A program made the translations under genes and the position numbers. The notes under the pieces are model-generated. The model had not been told where the DNA came from and searched no databases. It was given only the letters and a program-made list of their open reading frames with translations. Below are positions 17,220-27,885 of a stretch of 64,000 nucleotides of DNA, one piece after another. Each line of letters begins with the position of its first letter. Position 1 is the first letter of the stretch. The DNA comes from VAZQ01 sp963840535. Lineage in GTDB: Bacteria; Pseudomonadota; Alphaproteobacteria; Rhizobiales; Xanthobacteraceae. The DNA lies in the NCBI GenBank assembly GCA_963840535.1, contig CAWIZJ010000056.1:1-64000 (forward strand), in the 5' to 3' direction.

Positions 17220-17293
17220 TGGAGGCCACGCCCGGAATTGAACCGGGGTACACGGTTTTGCAGACCGTTGCGTAACCACTCCGCCACGTGGCC
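17220..17293 (-). tRNA. tRNA-Cys (GCA)
   Basis: Reading the minus strand from 17293, GGCCACG pairs with CGTGGCC to form the acceptor stem. The anticodon arm is ACGGT-CTGCAAA-ACCGT, giving anticodon GCA. The T arm is CCGG-TTCAATT-CCGG, and CCA is encoded at 17222-17220. The length is 74 nt. An integrase gene ends 86 nt away on the 3' side of the tRNA, marking it as an integration target; the tRNA itself looks intact. Confidence 0.95.
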
Positions 17294-17572
17294 TCGACGG
17301 CTGGAATAGTTAGCGACTGGGGCGGCGCCGAGCAATCGCGACGTTGGAGTTTTTGTCGTACGCTTGGCAGCCGGACGGGGTTTCGCCGCGTGGCGTGGTG
17401 GGCGTTGTCATCTACGGAGCCCGTGCCCGTCTTTGGCCAAGCGCGAAGCGATCGCGAAAACCGCTGGGTCAACGCTTGGGAAACGCGTGCTTGGCATCCG
17501 CAGCGGATAGCTTGCCCTCCCGCTCGGCTTGCCGCTAAGAGACACATGAACAGCTGTCTTGGAATTCTGCCG

Positions 17573-18245
17573 ATGACCGACTTTTCCGCGGCGCGCCGGA
17601 TGATGGTCGATGGCCAGGTCCGCACCAGCGACGTCACCGATCTGCGGATCATCGCCGCCATGCTGGAGGTGCCGCGCGAGCGTTTCGTGCCGCCGGCCGA
17701 TGCCGCGCTCGCCCATCTCGATCTCGATGTGCCATGCTTTCGTGGAAGCCGAGGCGAGCCGGTGCGGCGCCTGCTCAAGCCCATGGTGCTCGCAAAGATG
17801 ATCCAGGCCGCCGCCGTAACCGCCGTCGACCGGGTGCTCGATGTCGGCTGCGCGACCGGCTACTCGTCGGCGGTGCTGGCGCGGCTCGCGCGCTCGGTCG
17901 TTGCACTCGAGGAGGACGACGTGCTGGCCCGTCTGGCAGGCGAGACGCTGAGCGCCGTCGGCCCGGAAACCGTCACCGTGGTCACCGGTCCGCTGACCGC
18001 GGGCTGGCCGGCGCAGGCGCCCTACGACGTCATACTGCTCAACGGCGCCACCGAGATCGTGCCGCGCGAGCTGACGCCGGCAGCTCGCGGACGGCGGGCG
18101 AATGGTGGCGGTGGTGGGACGCGCACCCGTGGCGCGGGCGATGCTTTACCGGTCGGTCAAGGGAGACGTCAGCGGGCGGGCGATCTTCGATGCCGCCGCG
18201 CCCCTGCTTCCGGGGTTCGCCGAACCGCCCGCGTTCGTGTTCTAG
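17573..18245 (+). CDS. pcm: Protein-L-isoaspartate O-methyltransferase-like protein, one frameshift
   Basis: SAM-dependent repair methyltransferase family (PCMT), about 224 residues. From ATG 17573 it reads MTDFSAARRMMVDGQVRTSD, and the SAM site is VLDVGCATGYSSAVLARLA. Near 18085 the frame breaks; shifting by one base continues QLADGGRMVAVVGRAPVARA and ends with the normal FAEPPAFVF and a stop at 18245. The N-terminal MVDGQVRT form with no catalytic-loop Ser/Thr-Gly-x-G as in true Pcm is the usual alphaproteobacterial version found upstream of tolC, as here. Whether it repairs isoaspartate is not certain. An in-frame ATG at 17546 adds nine residues. Confidence 0.85.
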
Positions 18246-18474
18246 ACGCCGGCTCCGGCCGGTTTCCACAAGCTTTCCACAGACTTGGCGGTGTGGCGCG
18301 AAAACACCAAGGCGGTCTTTTTGCGGGCGCGAGAGGGATTTACCGGGAGGGAAGCCCAATTATGGTTATGTTTCACGATCATCGTTCGAGCGGGTAGGGA
18401 CCGGACCCGCGGACGATGCGGTCGGTTGCGTGGGGTACGTGCATGTTGCGGAGCGCTCGGGGGCGAGCAGGGGC

Positions 18475-19907
18475 ATGGGGAGCATTCGTCTCGCTGCATC
18501 CGCGATCCTTTCGGTTGCCGCGATTGCCGGCGAGCTGGTGGTCGACGGTGCACGCGTTGGCGGTGGGGTCGCTACGATCGAGGGCTCGCTGATCCAGGCG
18601 TACCGCAACAACCCGCAGCTCAATGCCCAGCGCGCAGCCACCCGCGCGGTCGACGAAAACGTGCCGACCGCGCTCTCGGGTTATCGGCCGCGTCTGAACG
18701 GTACCGCGAGCCTGTCCGAGGTCTATCTCGACAACACCTCCAAAGTCGACGACGGACGGCGGGCGTCCCGATCTATAGCCGTAACCAAGGCGCGGTTGCC
18801 GCGCAGAGCTACGGTCTGACCGCCAGCCAGACGCTGCTCAATGGTTTCCAGACCGCTAACCGTACGCGGCAGGCCGAGAGCCAGGTCTTCTCCGCCCGCG
18901 AGACGCTGCGCACCACCGAGCAGTCGGTGTTGCTCAACGGCGCCACTGCCTATATGAACCTGCTGCAGACCGCCGCGATCCTCGAGCTCCAGCGCAGCAA
19001 CGTCAACGTGCTCGAAGTGACGTTGCGCCAGACCCGCGACCGCTTCAGCGCCGGGGAAGTCACGCGCACCGATGTCGCCCAGGCGGAATCGCGCCTCTCG
19101 GGTGGCAGGTCACAGTTGTCGCTCGCCGAGTCGAACTTCGTCACCGCCAAGGCACAGTACCAGCAGGTCATCGGCGTGCCCGCCCCTGCCAGATTGGCGC
19201 CGGCAACGCCGGTCGATCGTTTCTCCCCGCGCACCCTCGATGCGGCCTTGGCGCGCGCGCGCACCGAGCACCCTGCGATTACCACCGCGACGTACAACGT
19301 CGATGTCGCGGCGCTGCAGGTCAAGGTGGCGGAGGGGGCGCTGGCCCCGACCTTGTCGGCGGTCGGAAACGTCACCAAGAACTATGGATCGACCCAGGCG
19401 CTGGCGGCGCTCGAGAGCCTGACCGCCTCGGTGGCGGCGCAGTTTTCGGTGCCGATCTATCAGGGCGGCGCGGAATATGCTGCCATTCGGCAGGCCAAGG
19501 AGACCTTGGGACAGCGGCGCCTCGATCTCGATACCGCTCGCGATCAGGTGCAGTCGGTGGTGACCCAGGCCTGGGGTCAGTTGGAGGCCGCCAAGGCGCA
19601 GATCAACGCGACCCAGGCGCAGGTCACCGCCGCCGAGGTCGCCCTCAACGGCGTGCGGGAGGAGGCCCGCGTCGGTCAACGCACGACCCTCGACGTGCTC
19701 AATGCGCAGCAGGATCTGGTCAATGCGCGAGTGGCTCTGGTCACCGCGCAGCGCGATCGGGTGGTGGCATCGTACACCGTGCTCGCTGCAGTCGGCAGCC
19801 TGTCGCCGCAGATTCTCGGGCTGAGAACGCAAGTCTACGATCCGATGGTGCACTATCAGCAGGTGCGCGACGCGTGGGGAGGCGTGCGAGCCCCCGACGG
19901 TCGCTAA
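18475..19907 (+). CDS. tolC: TolC-family outer membrane channel protein, one frameshift
   Basis: Outer-membrane component of type I secretion and RND efflux. The start at 18475 gives a signal peptide-like MGSIRLAASAILSVAAIAGE, then the family opening TIEGSLIQAYRNNPQLNAQR. The frame breaks near 18755 and resumes as VPIYSRNQGAVAAQSYGLTA. The two OEP repeats of long coiled helices follow (LRQTRDRFSAGEVTRTDVAQ in the first, VREEARVGQRTTLDVLNAQQ in the second), which is diagnostic. Total length is about 477 residues, normal for TolC. It lies downstream of the pcm-like gene, the usual rhizobial neighbour. The spacing of 230 nt suggests its own promoter. Confidence 0.9.
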
Positions 19908-19982
19908 TTGGGAGGCGTGCCGCCACTCGCGGGCCAGCGTCGCGCATGGCGTCGCGCGCTCTGCGCGGGGGTCGCCGGGAGG

Positions 19983-20072
19983 TCAGAAGGCAAGGGCGTT
20001 CAGGATCAGGCTGCAGACGAACAGCCCACCCAGGCTCAGTCCGAAGATGCGTGCAATGCGTTGCTCGGTCAT
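19983..20072 (-). CDS. Possible 29-residue single-span membrane protein
   Basis: ATG 20072 to stop 19983 encodes MTEQRIARIFGLSLGGLFVC followed by SLILNALAF. The sequence is a charged N-terminus plus one hydrophobic helix, the form expected of a real membrane microprotein and unlike the surrounding non-coding frames. No strong ribosome binding site is obvious. It lies between tolC and a minus-strand terminator, oriented against both neighbours. Too short for automatic gene finding; function unknown. Confidence 0.45.
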   Translation of the reverse strand: MTEQRIARIFGLSLGGLFVCSLILNALAF

Positions 20073-20131
20073 GACCATTGGTCGGCGGAAGACGCGTTCA
20101 GGTTCAATCGACGGCTTGCATGCAAGAAAAA

Positions 20132-20152
20132 GACCCCGCCTGGGGCGGGGTC
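20132..20152 (-). terminator. Intrinsic terminator on the minus strand
   Basis: GACCCCGCC (20132-20140), loop of three, GGCGGGGTC (20144-20152): a perfect 9-bp GC stem. On the minus strand it is followed by TTTTTCTT, so it is a textbook Rho-independent terminator for a leftward transcript. No leftward protein gene is seen between it and recA, so a short RNA from about 20150-20400 is possible. Confidence 0.8.
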
Positions 20153-20347
20153 AGTAGGGAGGAGAGATTGCCCGGGCAGGGGGCTGCCCAGGTCGCCACG
20201 ATGCCTGGGCCGACGGTCGTGCGCTGTGCTGGCCGTCACATCGAGACGCGTGGCTCCGAGTCGGGAAATCGGAGGGTCAAGGATGCAAGCCCAACCGGGA
20301 GACGTTTGAGAACATGCCAACGTCTGCCGATAGCCCGACCCTAAAAA

Positions 20348-20369
20348 GAACAGATTGCGAACCGAGAAC
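20348..20369 (+). promoter_or_regulatory. Alphaproteobacterial SOS box (LexA site) upstream of recA
   Basis: GAAC-AGATTGC-GAAC at 20348-20362 matches the alphaproteobacterial LexA operator GAAC-N7-GAAC exactly. A third GAAC at 20366-20369 follows. It lies 79 nt ahead of the recA ATG, where LexA would repress recA until DNA damage. Confidence 0.9.
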
Positions 20370-20447
20370 AAATCGTGTACATTGCCTGCTTCACCGCTGG
20401 ATCCCTGGTTTGTGGGTCCATCGAATCCGTCCTAAGGAGTGGGAAAA

Positions 20448-21530
<1,083 letters not shown>

Positions 21531-21587
21531 GGTCTCCTGATTTGCTCTTGCAGAGGGCCCGCCAGTCCAGCAGCCGGACCACGCCAG

Positions 21588-22521
21588 TCATGTCGTCGGA
21601 GCCAGCTGTTTGCGGGCCGCGGCAATGACCTGCGGCACCGCCGCCTCGTTCGCCGGTGCCATGACATGAACGCCGGCGATACCAGGGATGGTGGCCAGTT
21701 CCTCGATCAGCTCGACGGCGATTCGCTGGCCCTCGACGGCGGGATCGGCTGCACGCTGCAGCCGCTCGATGAACGTGTCGGGGATGATGGTCCCGAACAG
21801 GTTCTGCCGCATCCACAGCGCCGATTTGGCCGAGCGCAGCGGCGCGATGCCGATCAGCAGGAAGAGGTTGCGCGTCGCCTCGTGCTCGGCCAGGCGCGCC
21901 GCATAGCGGCGCGCGATCGCGGCATCCATGCAGAATTGGGTCTGCGCGAACTCGGCGCCAGCGGCGATCTTCGCGGCGAGCTTGTCGGGCCGCCAGGCGG
22001 TCGGCGGGTCGATCGGCGCATCGGCTGCGCCGAGGAAGAAGTTGGCTCGTCCCGGCGACCTTGCGCCCGGAGGGCAACTCGGCCCTGTCGCGCAGATCGC
22101 GTGCCATCGTCGTCAGCGTGGTCGAGTCGACGTCGAACACCGGCTTGGCGTCGGGCTGGTCGCCGGCCTTGGGGTCATCGCCGGTCAGCAGCAGGATGTT
22201 GCCGACCCCGCTCGCCGCGGCGCCCATCAGGTCGGCCTGCAGCGCGATCCGATTGCGATCGCGGCAGGTGATTTGCAGGATCGGCTCGATGCCGGCGCGG
22301 GCGAGCATGGCAGCGGCGATCGGTGCCGACAGATGTGCGCGAGCGCTCGCGCCGTCGGTCACGTTGACCGCATCGGCGAGGCCAGCCAGCGGCAGCGCCT
22401 TTTGCAAAAGGTCGTCGGCGTTGCAGGAGACCGGCGGCGTGATCTCGGCAGTAATGACGAATTGCCGCGATCGCAGCAGGGTTTCGAGGCGCGAAGCCGG
22501 TGGTCGCGGCGTGGTGTTCAT
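21588..22521 (-). CDS. metF: Methylenetetrahydrofolate reductase family protein, one frameshift
   Basis: MTHFR-type flavoprotein (TIM barrel) that makes 5-methyl-THF for methionine synthesis, about 310 residues. From ATG 22521: MNTTPRPPASRLETLLRSRQ, then FVITAEITPPVSCNADDLLQ, VNVTDGASARAHLS and LLLTGDDPKAGDQPDAKPVF, all typical. The frame breaks near 22044; the other frame gives ANFFLGAADAPIDPPTAW, TQFCMDAAIARRYAARLAEH and ends PNEA..QVIAAARKQLAPTT. The family member without the standard MetF N-terminus is often annotated simply as methylenetetrahydrofolate reductase, so orthology with enzymatic MetF is likely but not proven. Divergent from alaS. Confidence 0.8.
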
Positions 22522-22744
22522 CGCTTGTCCGGTGGATATCGAAGGACGCAGGACAGACATGACACGACAGAGCAGGCACGGGCTCCGTCGTCCTACGCCT
22601 GTACTGCGTCGTGTGGCTTGCTGAACAGGCCACGTCTATATATCAGAGGACCGACTAGCGGGGACAGAGGGCGAGGAGCAGAGCGGTGATCGGTCCTCGC
22701 GTTCGTCATTCCGCTCTTCATCAGGCATCGGAAATCGTTTCGCA

Positions 22745-25456
22745 ATGAGCGGCGTCAACGAGATCAGGTCGAGCTTCCTCGACTATTTTGCCCGCAACGG
22801 CCATGAGGTCGTGCCGTCCTCCCCGCTCGTGCCGCGGAACGATCCGACCCTGATGTTCACCAATGCCGGAATGGTGCAGTTCAAGAACGTCTTCACCGGC
22901 CTCGAGAACGTCCCTACCTGCGCGCGGTCACTGCGCAGAAATGCGTGCGCGCGGGCGGCAAGCACAACGACCTCGACAATGTCGGCTATACCGCGCGCCA
23001 CCACACCTTCTTCGAGATGCTCGGGAACTTCTCGTTCGGCGATTACTTCAAGGATCGCGCCATCGAGCTCGCATGGAACCTCGTCACCAGGGAGTTCGGG
23101 CTTCCGGCCGACCGCCTGACGGTCACCGTCTTCGTCGACGACGACGAGGCATTCGACCTCTGGCGCAAGATTGCGGGATTGCCCGAGAGCAGGATCGTGC
23201 GCATCGCCGGGTCCGACAATTTCTGGCAGATGGGCGACCTCGGCCCTTGCGGCCCATGCTCGGAGATCTTCTACGATCACGGTCCGCGCATTCCCGGCGG
23301 GCCACCGGGCACGGCCGAGGCCGACGGCGACCGCTTCATCGAGATCTGGAACCTGGTGTTCATGCAGTTCGAGCAGGTGGCGGCCGGCGAGCGCGTCGCG
23401 CTGCCGCGGCCCTCGATCGACACCGGCATGGGGCTGGAGCGCATCGCTGCGGTGCTGCAAGGCACCCACGACAACTACGAGATCGATCTGTTCGGCGCCA
23501 TCATCTCCCACGTCGCCGATCTCACCAAGGTCGAGCCGGAAGGCGCGCGCCGCGTGTCGCACCGGGTCATCGCCGATCACCTGCGTGCCTCCGCGTTCCT
23601 GATCGCCGACGGCGTGCTGCCGTCGAACGAAGGCCGCGGCTATGTGCTCCGCCGCATCATGCGGCGCGCCATGCGCCACGCCGAGTTGCTCGGGGTCGAG
23701 GAGCCGCTGATGTGGCGGCTGGTGCCGACGCTCGTCCGCGAGATGGGCCAGGCCTATCCGGAACTGTCCCGTGCCGAGGCGCTGATCGCCGAGACGCTCA
23801 AGCTCGAGGAGAGCGCGCTTTCGCAGGACGCTCGAGCGCGGGCTCGCGATTCTCGACGAAGAGACGCGCGCGCTCAAGGCCGGCGACCGGCTCGAGGGCG
23901 AGACCGCCTTCACGCTCTACGATACCTACGGGTTTCCGCTCGACCTCACGCAGGACGCGCTCAAGCCGCGCGGAATCGCGGTCGATACCGAGGGATTCGG
24001 GATCGCCATGAAGCGTCAGCGCCAGAGGGCGCGCGCCTCCTGGGCGGGGTCCGGCGATGCGGAGACCGAGGCGGTATGGTTCGCACTGCGCGAGCGAGTA
24101 GGAGCCACCGAATTCCTGGGCTACGAAACCGAGCGCGCCGAGGGCGTGGTCGCTGCACTCGTGCGTGACGGCAGGGAGGTCGCCGCGCTGGGGGCGGGCC
24201 AGAGCGGTGCCATCGTTCTCAACCAGACGCCGTTCTACGCCGAGTCGGGTGGGCAGGTCGGCGACACCGGCGTCATGAGCACGGACGTCGCGCGCTTTCG
24301 CGTCACCGACACCCAGAAGAAGGCCGGCGACCTGTTCATCCATTCCGGGGTAGTGGAGAACGGCGTGCTCGAAACTGGTAGTGCCCTCGCACTCGAGGTC
24401 GACCACGCCCGACGCACCGCCATCCAGCGAAATCATTCCGCTACGCATTTGCTGCACGAAGCGCTGCGCCAGGTGCTCGGTGATCACGTCGCGCAGAAAG
24501 GCTCGCTGGTCGCACCCGACCGGCTGCGCTTCGACTTTTCACATCCCAAGCCGATGACGGCGGCCGAGATCGAAGCGGTCGAAGACGTCGCCAACGAGGT
24601 CGTACTTCGCAATACGCCGGTTTCCACCCGTCTGATGGCGCTCGAGGATGCGCGTGCGTGCGGAGCCCGGGCACTGTTCGGCGAGAAATACGGCGACGAA
24701 GTGCGTGTGGTGGCCATGGGCGAGGGCGGCGGCAACACCATGGGATGGTCGGTTGAACTGTGCGGAGGCACCCACGTCGCGCGCACCGGCGACATCGGAA
24801 TCATTCGGGGCTCACCGATAGCGGCGTCGCCGCCGGTGTGCGACGCATAGAGGCGCTCGCCGGCCGGGCCGCGCGCAAGTCCGTCAACGCATCGCTCAAC
24901 CTCGCGCGTGCCGCGGCCGCCGAGCTGCGCGTCTCGCTCGAGGAAATGCCAGCGCGTATCGGCAGCTTGCTCGACGAACGCAAGCGGCTCGAGCGCGACC
25001 TCGCCGACGCCCGCAAGAAGCTCGCCATGGGTGGTGGGGAGCGGCGCGGATGCCGACCGCGTCCGTCTCGTGGGCAACGTCAAGCTGATGACACGTGCCG
25101 TCAGTGGCATCGATCTCAAGGACCTGCGCAGCCTCGCCGACGAAGGCAAGAAACGCCTCGGCTCCGGGGTGGTCGCCATCGTCGGCGTTACCGAGGAAGG
25201 CAAGGCGGGTGTGGTCGTCGGCGTCACCGGGGATTTGACGGCGCGCTTCTCGGCCGTCGATCTCGTACGCAAGGGCGCCGAGGTGCTCGGCGGCAAGGGC
25301 GGTGGCGGGCGTCCCGACATGGCGCAGGCCGGCGGCCCCGACGGTTCCAAGGCCGAAGCTGCGCTCGTGGCGATCGAGGGTCGCCTTGGGGCGGCCGAAG
25401 GCACGATCCGCACCACGGAGCGGATCATGCGCCGCGCGACGCCGAGCTTGTGCTAG
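22745..25456 (+). CDS. alaS: Alanyl-tRNA synthetase, four frameshifts as read
   Basis: Charges tRNA-Ala; essential. The protein starts MSGVNEIRSSFLDYFARNGH and has the class II motifs (FTNAGMVQFKNVFTG; RAGGKHNDLDNVGYTARHHT; MGLERIAAVLQG), the editing-domain zinc motifs HSATHLLHEAL and CGGTHV, and the C-terminal DHHA1-like domain (KLMTRAVSGIDLKDLRSLAD). Frame breaks occur at about 22913 (a C missing from a run), 23815, 24808 (a G missing) and 25037 (an extra G). Each break is repaired by one base and the joined protein is full length, near 900 residues. Four independent lesions in an essential single-copy gene are best read as sequence errors. recA-alaS-icd order is usual in rhizobia. Confidence 0.95.
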
Positions 25457-25534
25457 TGCCGTGACGCGCGGTTCGACGCGAGCGCACCGACGCATTGTGA
25501 GGGCGCGTGACGCCGAGATGCGACTTGGCGCACC

Positions 25535-26750
25535 CTATACCGCCATCGCGCGCTTCAGGTTCTCGTCCACTTTGTCGAGAAAGCCGGTGGTGGAAAGCCA
25601 TTTCTGGTCTGCGCCCACGAGCAGCGCCAGGTCCTTGGTCATGAAATCCGGCTTCGACGGTATCAACCGTTACCTTCTCGAGGGTGGCGGCGAAGTTGGC
25701 GAGCTTGGAATTGTCGTCGAGCTTGGCGCGATGGGCAAGCCCGCGTGTCCAGGCGAAGATCGAGGCGACCGAATTGGTCGAGGTCTGCTCGCCCTTCTGG
25801 TGCTGGCGGTAGTGGCGGGTCACGGTGCCGTGAGCGGCCTCGGCTTCGACCGTCCTGCCATCGGGAGTCATCAGCACCGACGTCATCAGACCGAGCGAGC
25901 CGTAGCCCTGTGCCACCGTATCCGACTGCACGTCGCCGTCGTAGTTCTTGCACGCCCAGACATAGCCGCCGGACCATTTCAGCGAAGCCGCCACCATGTC
26001 GTCGATCAGCCGATGCTCGTAGAAGATCTTCTTCGTCTCGAATGCGGCGCGGAATTCCTTGTCGTAGATGTCCTGGAAGATGTCCTTGAAACGCCCGTCG
26101 TAAACCTTGACGATCGTGTTCTTGGTCGAAAGATAGACGGGATAGCCGCGCTGCAGACCGTAATTGAGCGAGGCGCGGGCAAAGTCGCGGATCGAGTCGT
26201 CGAGATTGTACATCGACATGGCGACGCCGCTGCCCGGGAACTGGAATACTTCGCGCTCGATCTTGGTACCGTCCTCGCCCACGAAGCTGAGGGTCAGCTT
26301 GCCCTTGCCCGGCACCCTGAAATCGGTGGCGCGGTACTGGTCGCCGTAGGCGTGCCGGCCGATGATGATCGGCTTGGTCCAACCCGGAACCAGCCGCGGC
26401 ACGTTCTTGCAGATGATCGGTTCGCGGAAGATGACGCCGCCCAAAATGTTGCGGATGGTGCCGTTGGGGGAGCGGTACATCTCCTTGAGGCTGAATTCCT
26501 TCACTCGCGCTTCGTCGGGTGTGATGGTGGCGCATTTGACACCCACGCCGACCTTCTTGATTGCCTCCGCGGCGTCGATGGTGATCTGGTCGCGGGTTTG
26601 GTCGCGCTTCTCGATCCCGAGATCGTAGTAGAGCAGGTCGATGTCGAGATAGGGATGGATCAGCTTGTCCTTGATCAGCCTCCAGATGATGCGGGTCATC
26701 TCGTCGCCGTCCATTTCGACGACCGGGTTCGTCACCTTGATTTTTGCCAT
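25535..26750 (-). CDS. icd: NADP-dependent isocitrate dehydrogenase, one frameshift
   Basis: TCA-cycle enzyme converting isocitrate to 2-oxoglutarate, of the eukaryote-like homodimeric type, about 404 residues. It starts MAKIKVTNPVVEMDGDEMTR and has NGTIRNILGGVIFREPIICK, GWTKPIIIGRHAYGDQYRAT and the coenzyme-binding AAHGTVTRHYRQHQKGEQTS. An extra base in AAA at 25644-25646 breaks the last 35 codons; without it the end reads FMTKDLALLVG...FLDKVDENLKRAMAV and stops at 25535. ATG 26750 is preferred to 26759. Convergent with alaS. Confidence 0.95.
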
Positions 26751-26883
26751 TGCAAACAAGCCTTTGCGGAGAGGCAGACTGTGCTAGGGAAAGGCCCGGC
26801 CGGCAGTTCGTCGGTGCCGGCGGGCGTTATGGCGTGCCGGCGCTGATCCTGCAAGTGCAATACGCCGAGTACACAAAGACCCG

Positions 26884-27781
26884 ATGGGCAAGCAGGGAAT
26901 GCTGTGGTGGCGGGACGTCAGGGGAATCTATGGCCGCGGCCGGCGGGCATTGCGACGTGCGCTGCTCGAGCCCATTTTGGTGGGTCGGCCGATATTGCGC
27001 GAGGTGGTGATGAACGCTCTTGCCGCGCGCGGGCATTTGGTGCTCTGCGAGCTCGGTGACGTGCGCTTCTTTGCGGATCCCGCCGACAGGGTGGTCGGCA
27101 GCTGGCTGATCTGGCACGGCGGCTGGCAGCGCCGCGAGATCATCGCCGCAGTCGAGATCCTGTCCGCGGCCGGGCGGCTGCCGTCCGATACGGTCTTCGT
27201 GGACGTCGGGGCTCACATCGGAACTCACACGATCTATGCGTTGCGCACCGGCCGGTTCGCGCGCGCCGTCGCGTTCGAGCCCGCACCGCGCAATGTGCGC
27301 CTGCTCGAGATGAACCTGGAGATCAATGGCTTGGCTCAGGCGGCAGCGGTCGTCCCGAAGGCGGCGGGTGCCGCCTCCGGCACGGCGGTGCTGCATCTGC
27401 ATCCGCGCAACAGTGGCGCACACGCGATCGGCGCTCCCCCATCGGTCGACGGCCGCGATCAGCTCGCCGTGCCGATGGTGAGGGTCGAGGACGAGCTCGA
27501 AGCGGCTCGGTGTGGCACCTGATCGGGTCGGGCTCGTATGGTTGGACGTCGAGGGCTACGAGCCTCAGGCGCTCGAAGGACTGACCGGACTGATCGCCCG
27601 TTCGGTGCCGATCGTGTTCGAGTTCACGCCGAGCCGCTACGGCATCGAGACCCGGCTGCGACTGGTGGAGCTCTTGGTCGGCCGCTACACGACCTTGCAC
27701 AGCCTGGGACGGTCGGCGGGGGCGGCGCCCATCCGCACCCTCGCATCGCGCGAGCAAACCGACGACATATTGGTCTACTGA
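26884..27781 (+). CDS. FkbM-family methyltransferase, one frameshift
   Basis: SAM-dependent O-methyltransferase family often linked to polysaccharide or lipid modification, about 298 residues. The SAM-binding site is TVFVDVGAHIGTHTIYALRT, followed by AVAFEPAPRNVRLLEMNLEI. The frame breaks near 27500 and continues as RVGLVWLDVEGYEPQALEGL, the second FkbM signature (DVEGYE), ending QTDDILVY. The substrate is unknown and no glycan cluster surrounds it; it sits alone between icd (divergent) and the TrmJ gene 105 nt downstream. Confidence 0.85.
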
Positions 27782-27885
27782 GGTCGAGCAGCAGGGCGGC
27801 AATGGTGTTCGAACCTTGCCATGACGGCTGCTCACCTCGGCCTCCGATTGCCGACCGCCAACCGCTGCAATGCGGAATATGCATC

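Noticed and set aside
20153..20347. 4.5S or 6S RNA in the leftward transcript before recA
   Set aside because: No GGAA tetraloop or the characteristic conserved motifs of those RNAs are visible, so only a generic small-RNA possibility was kept.
22522..22744. SAM-II-like riboswitch ahead of metF
   Set aside because: I could not find the conserved SAM-II pseudoknot elements in the intergenic region.
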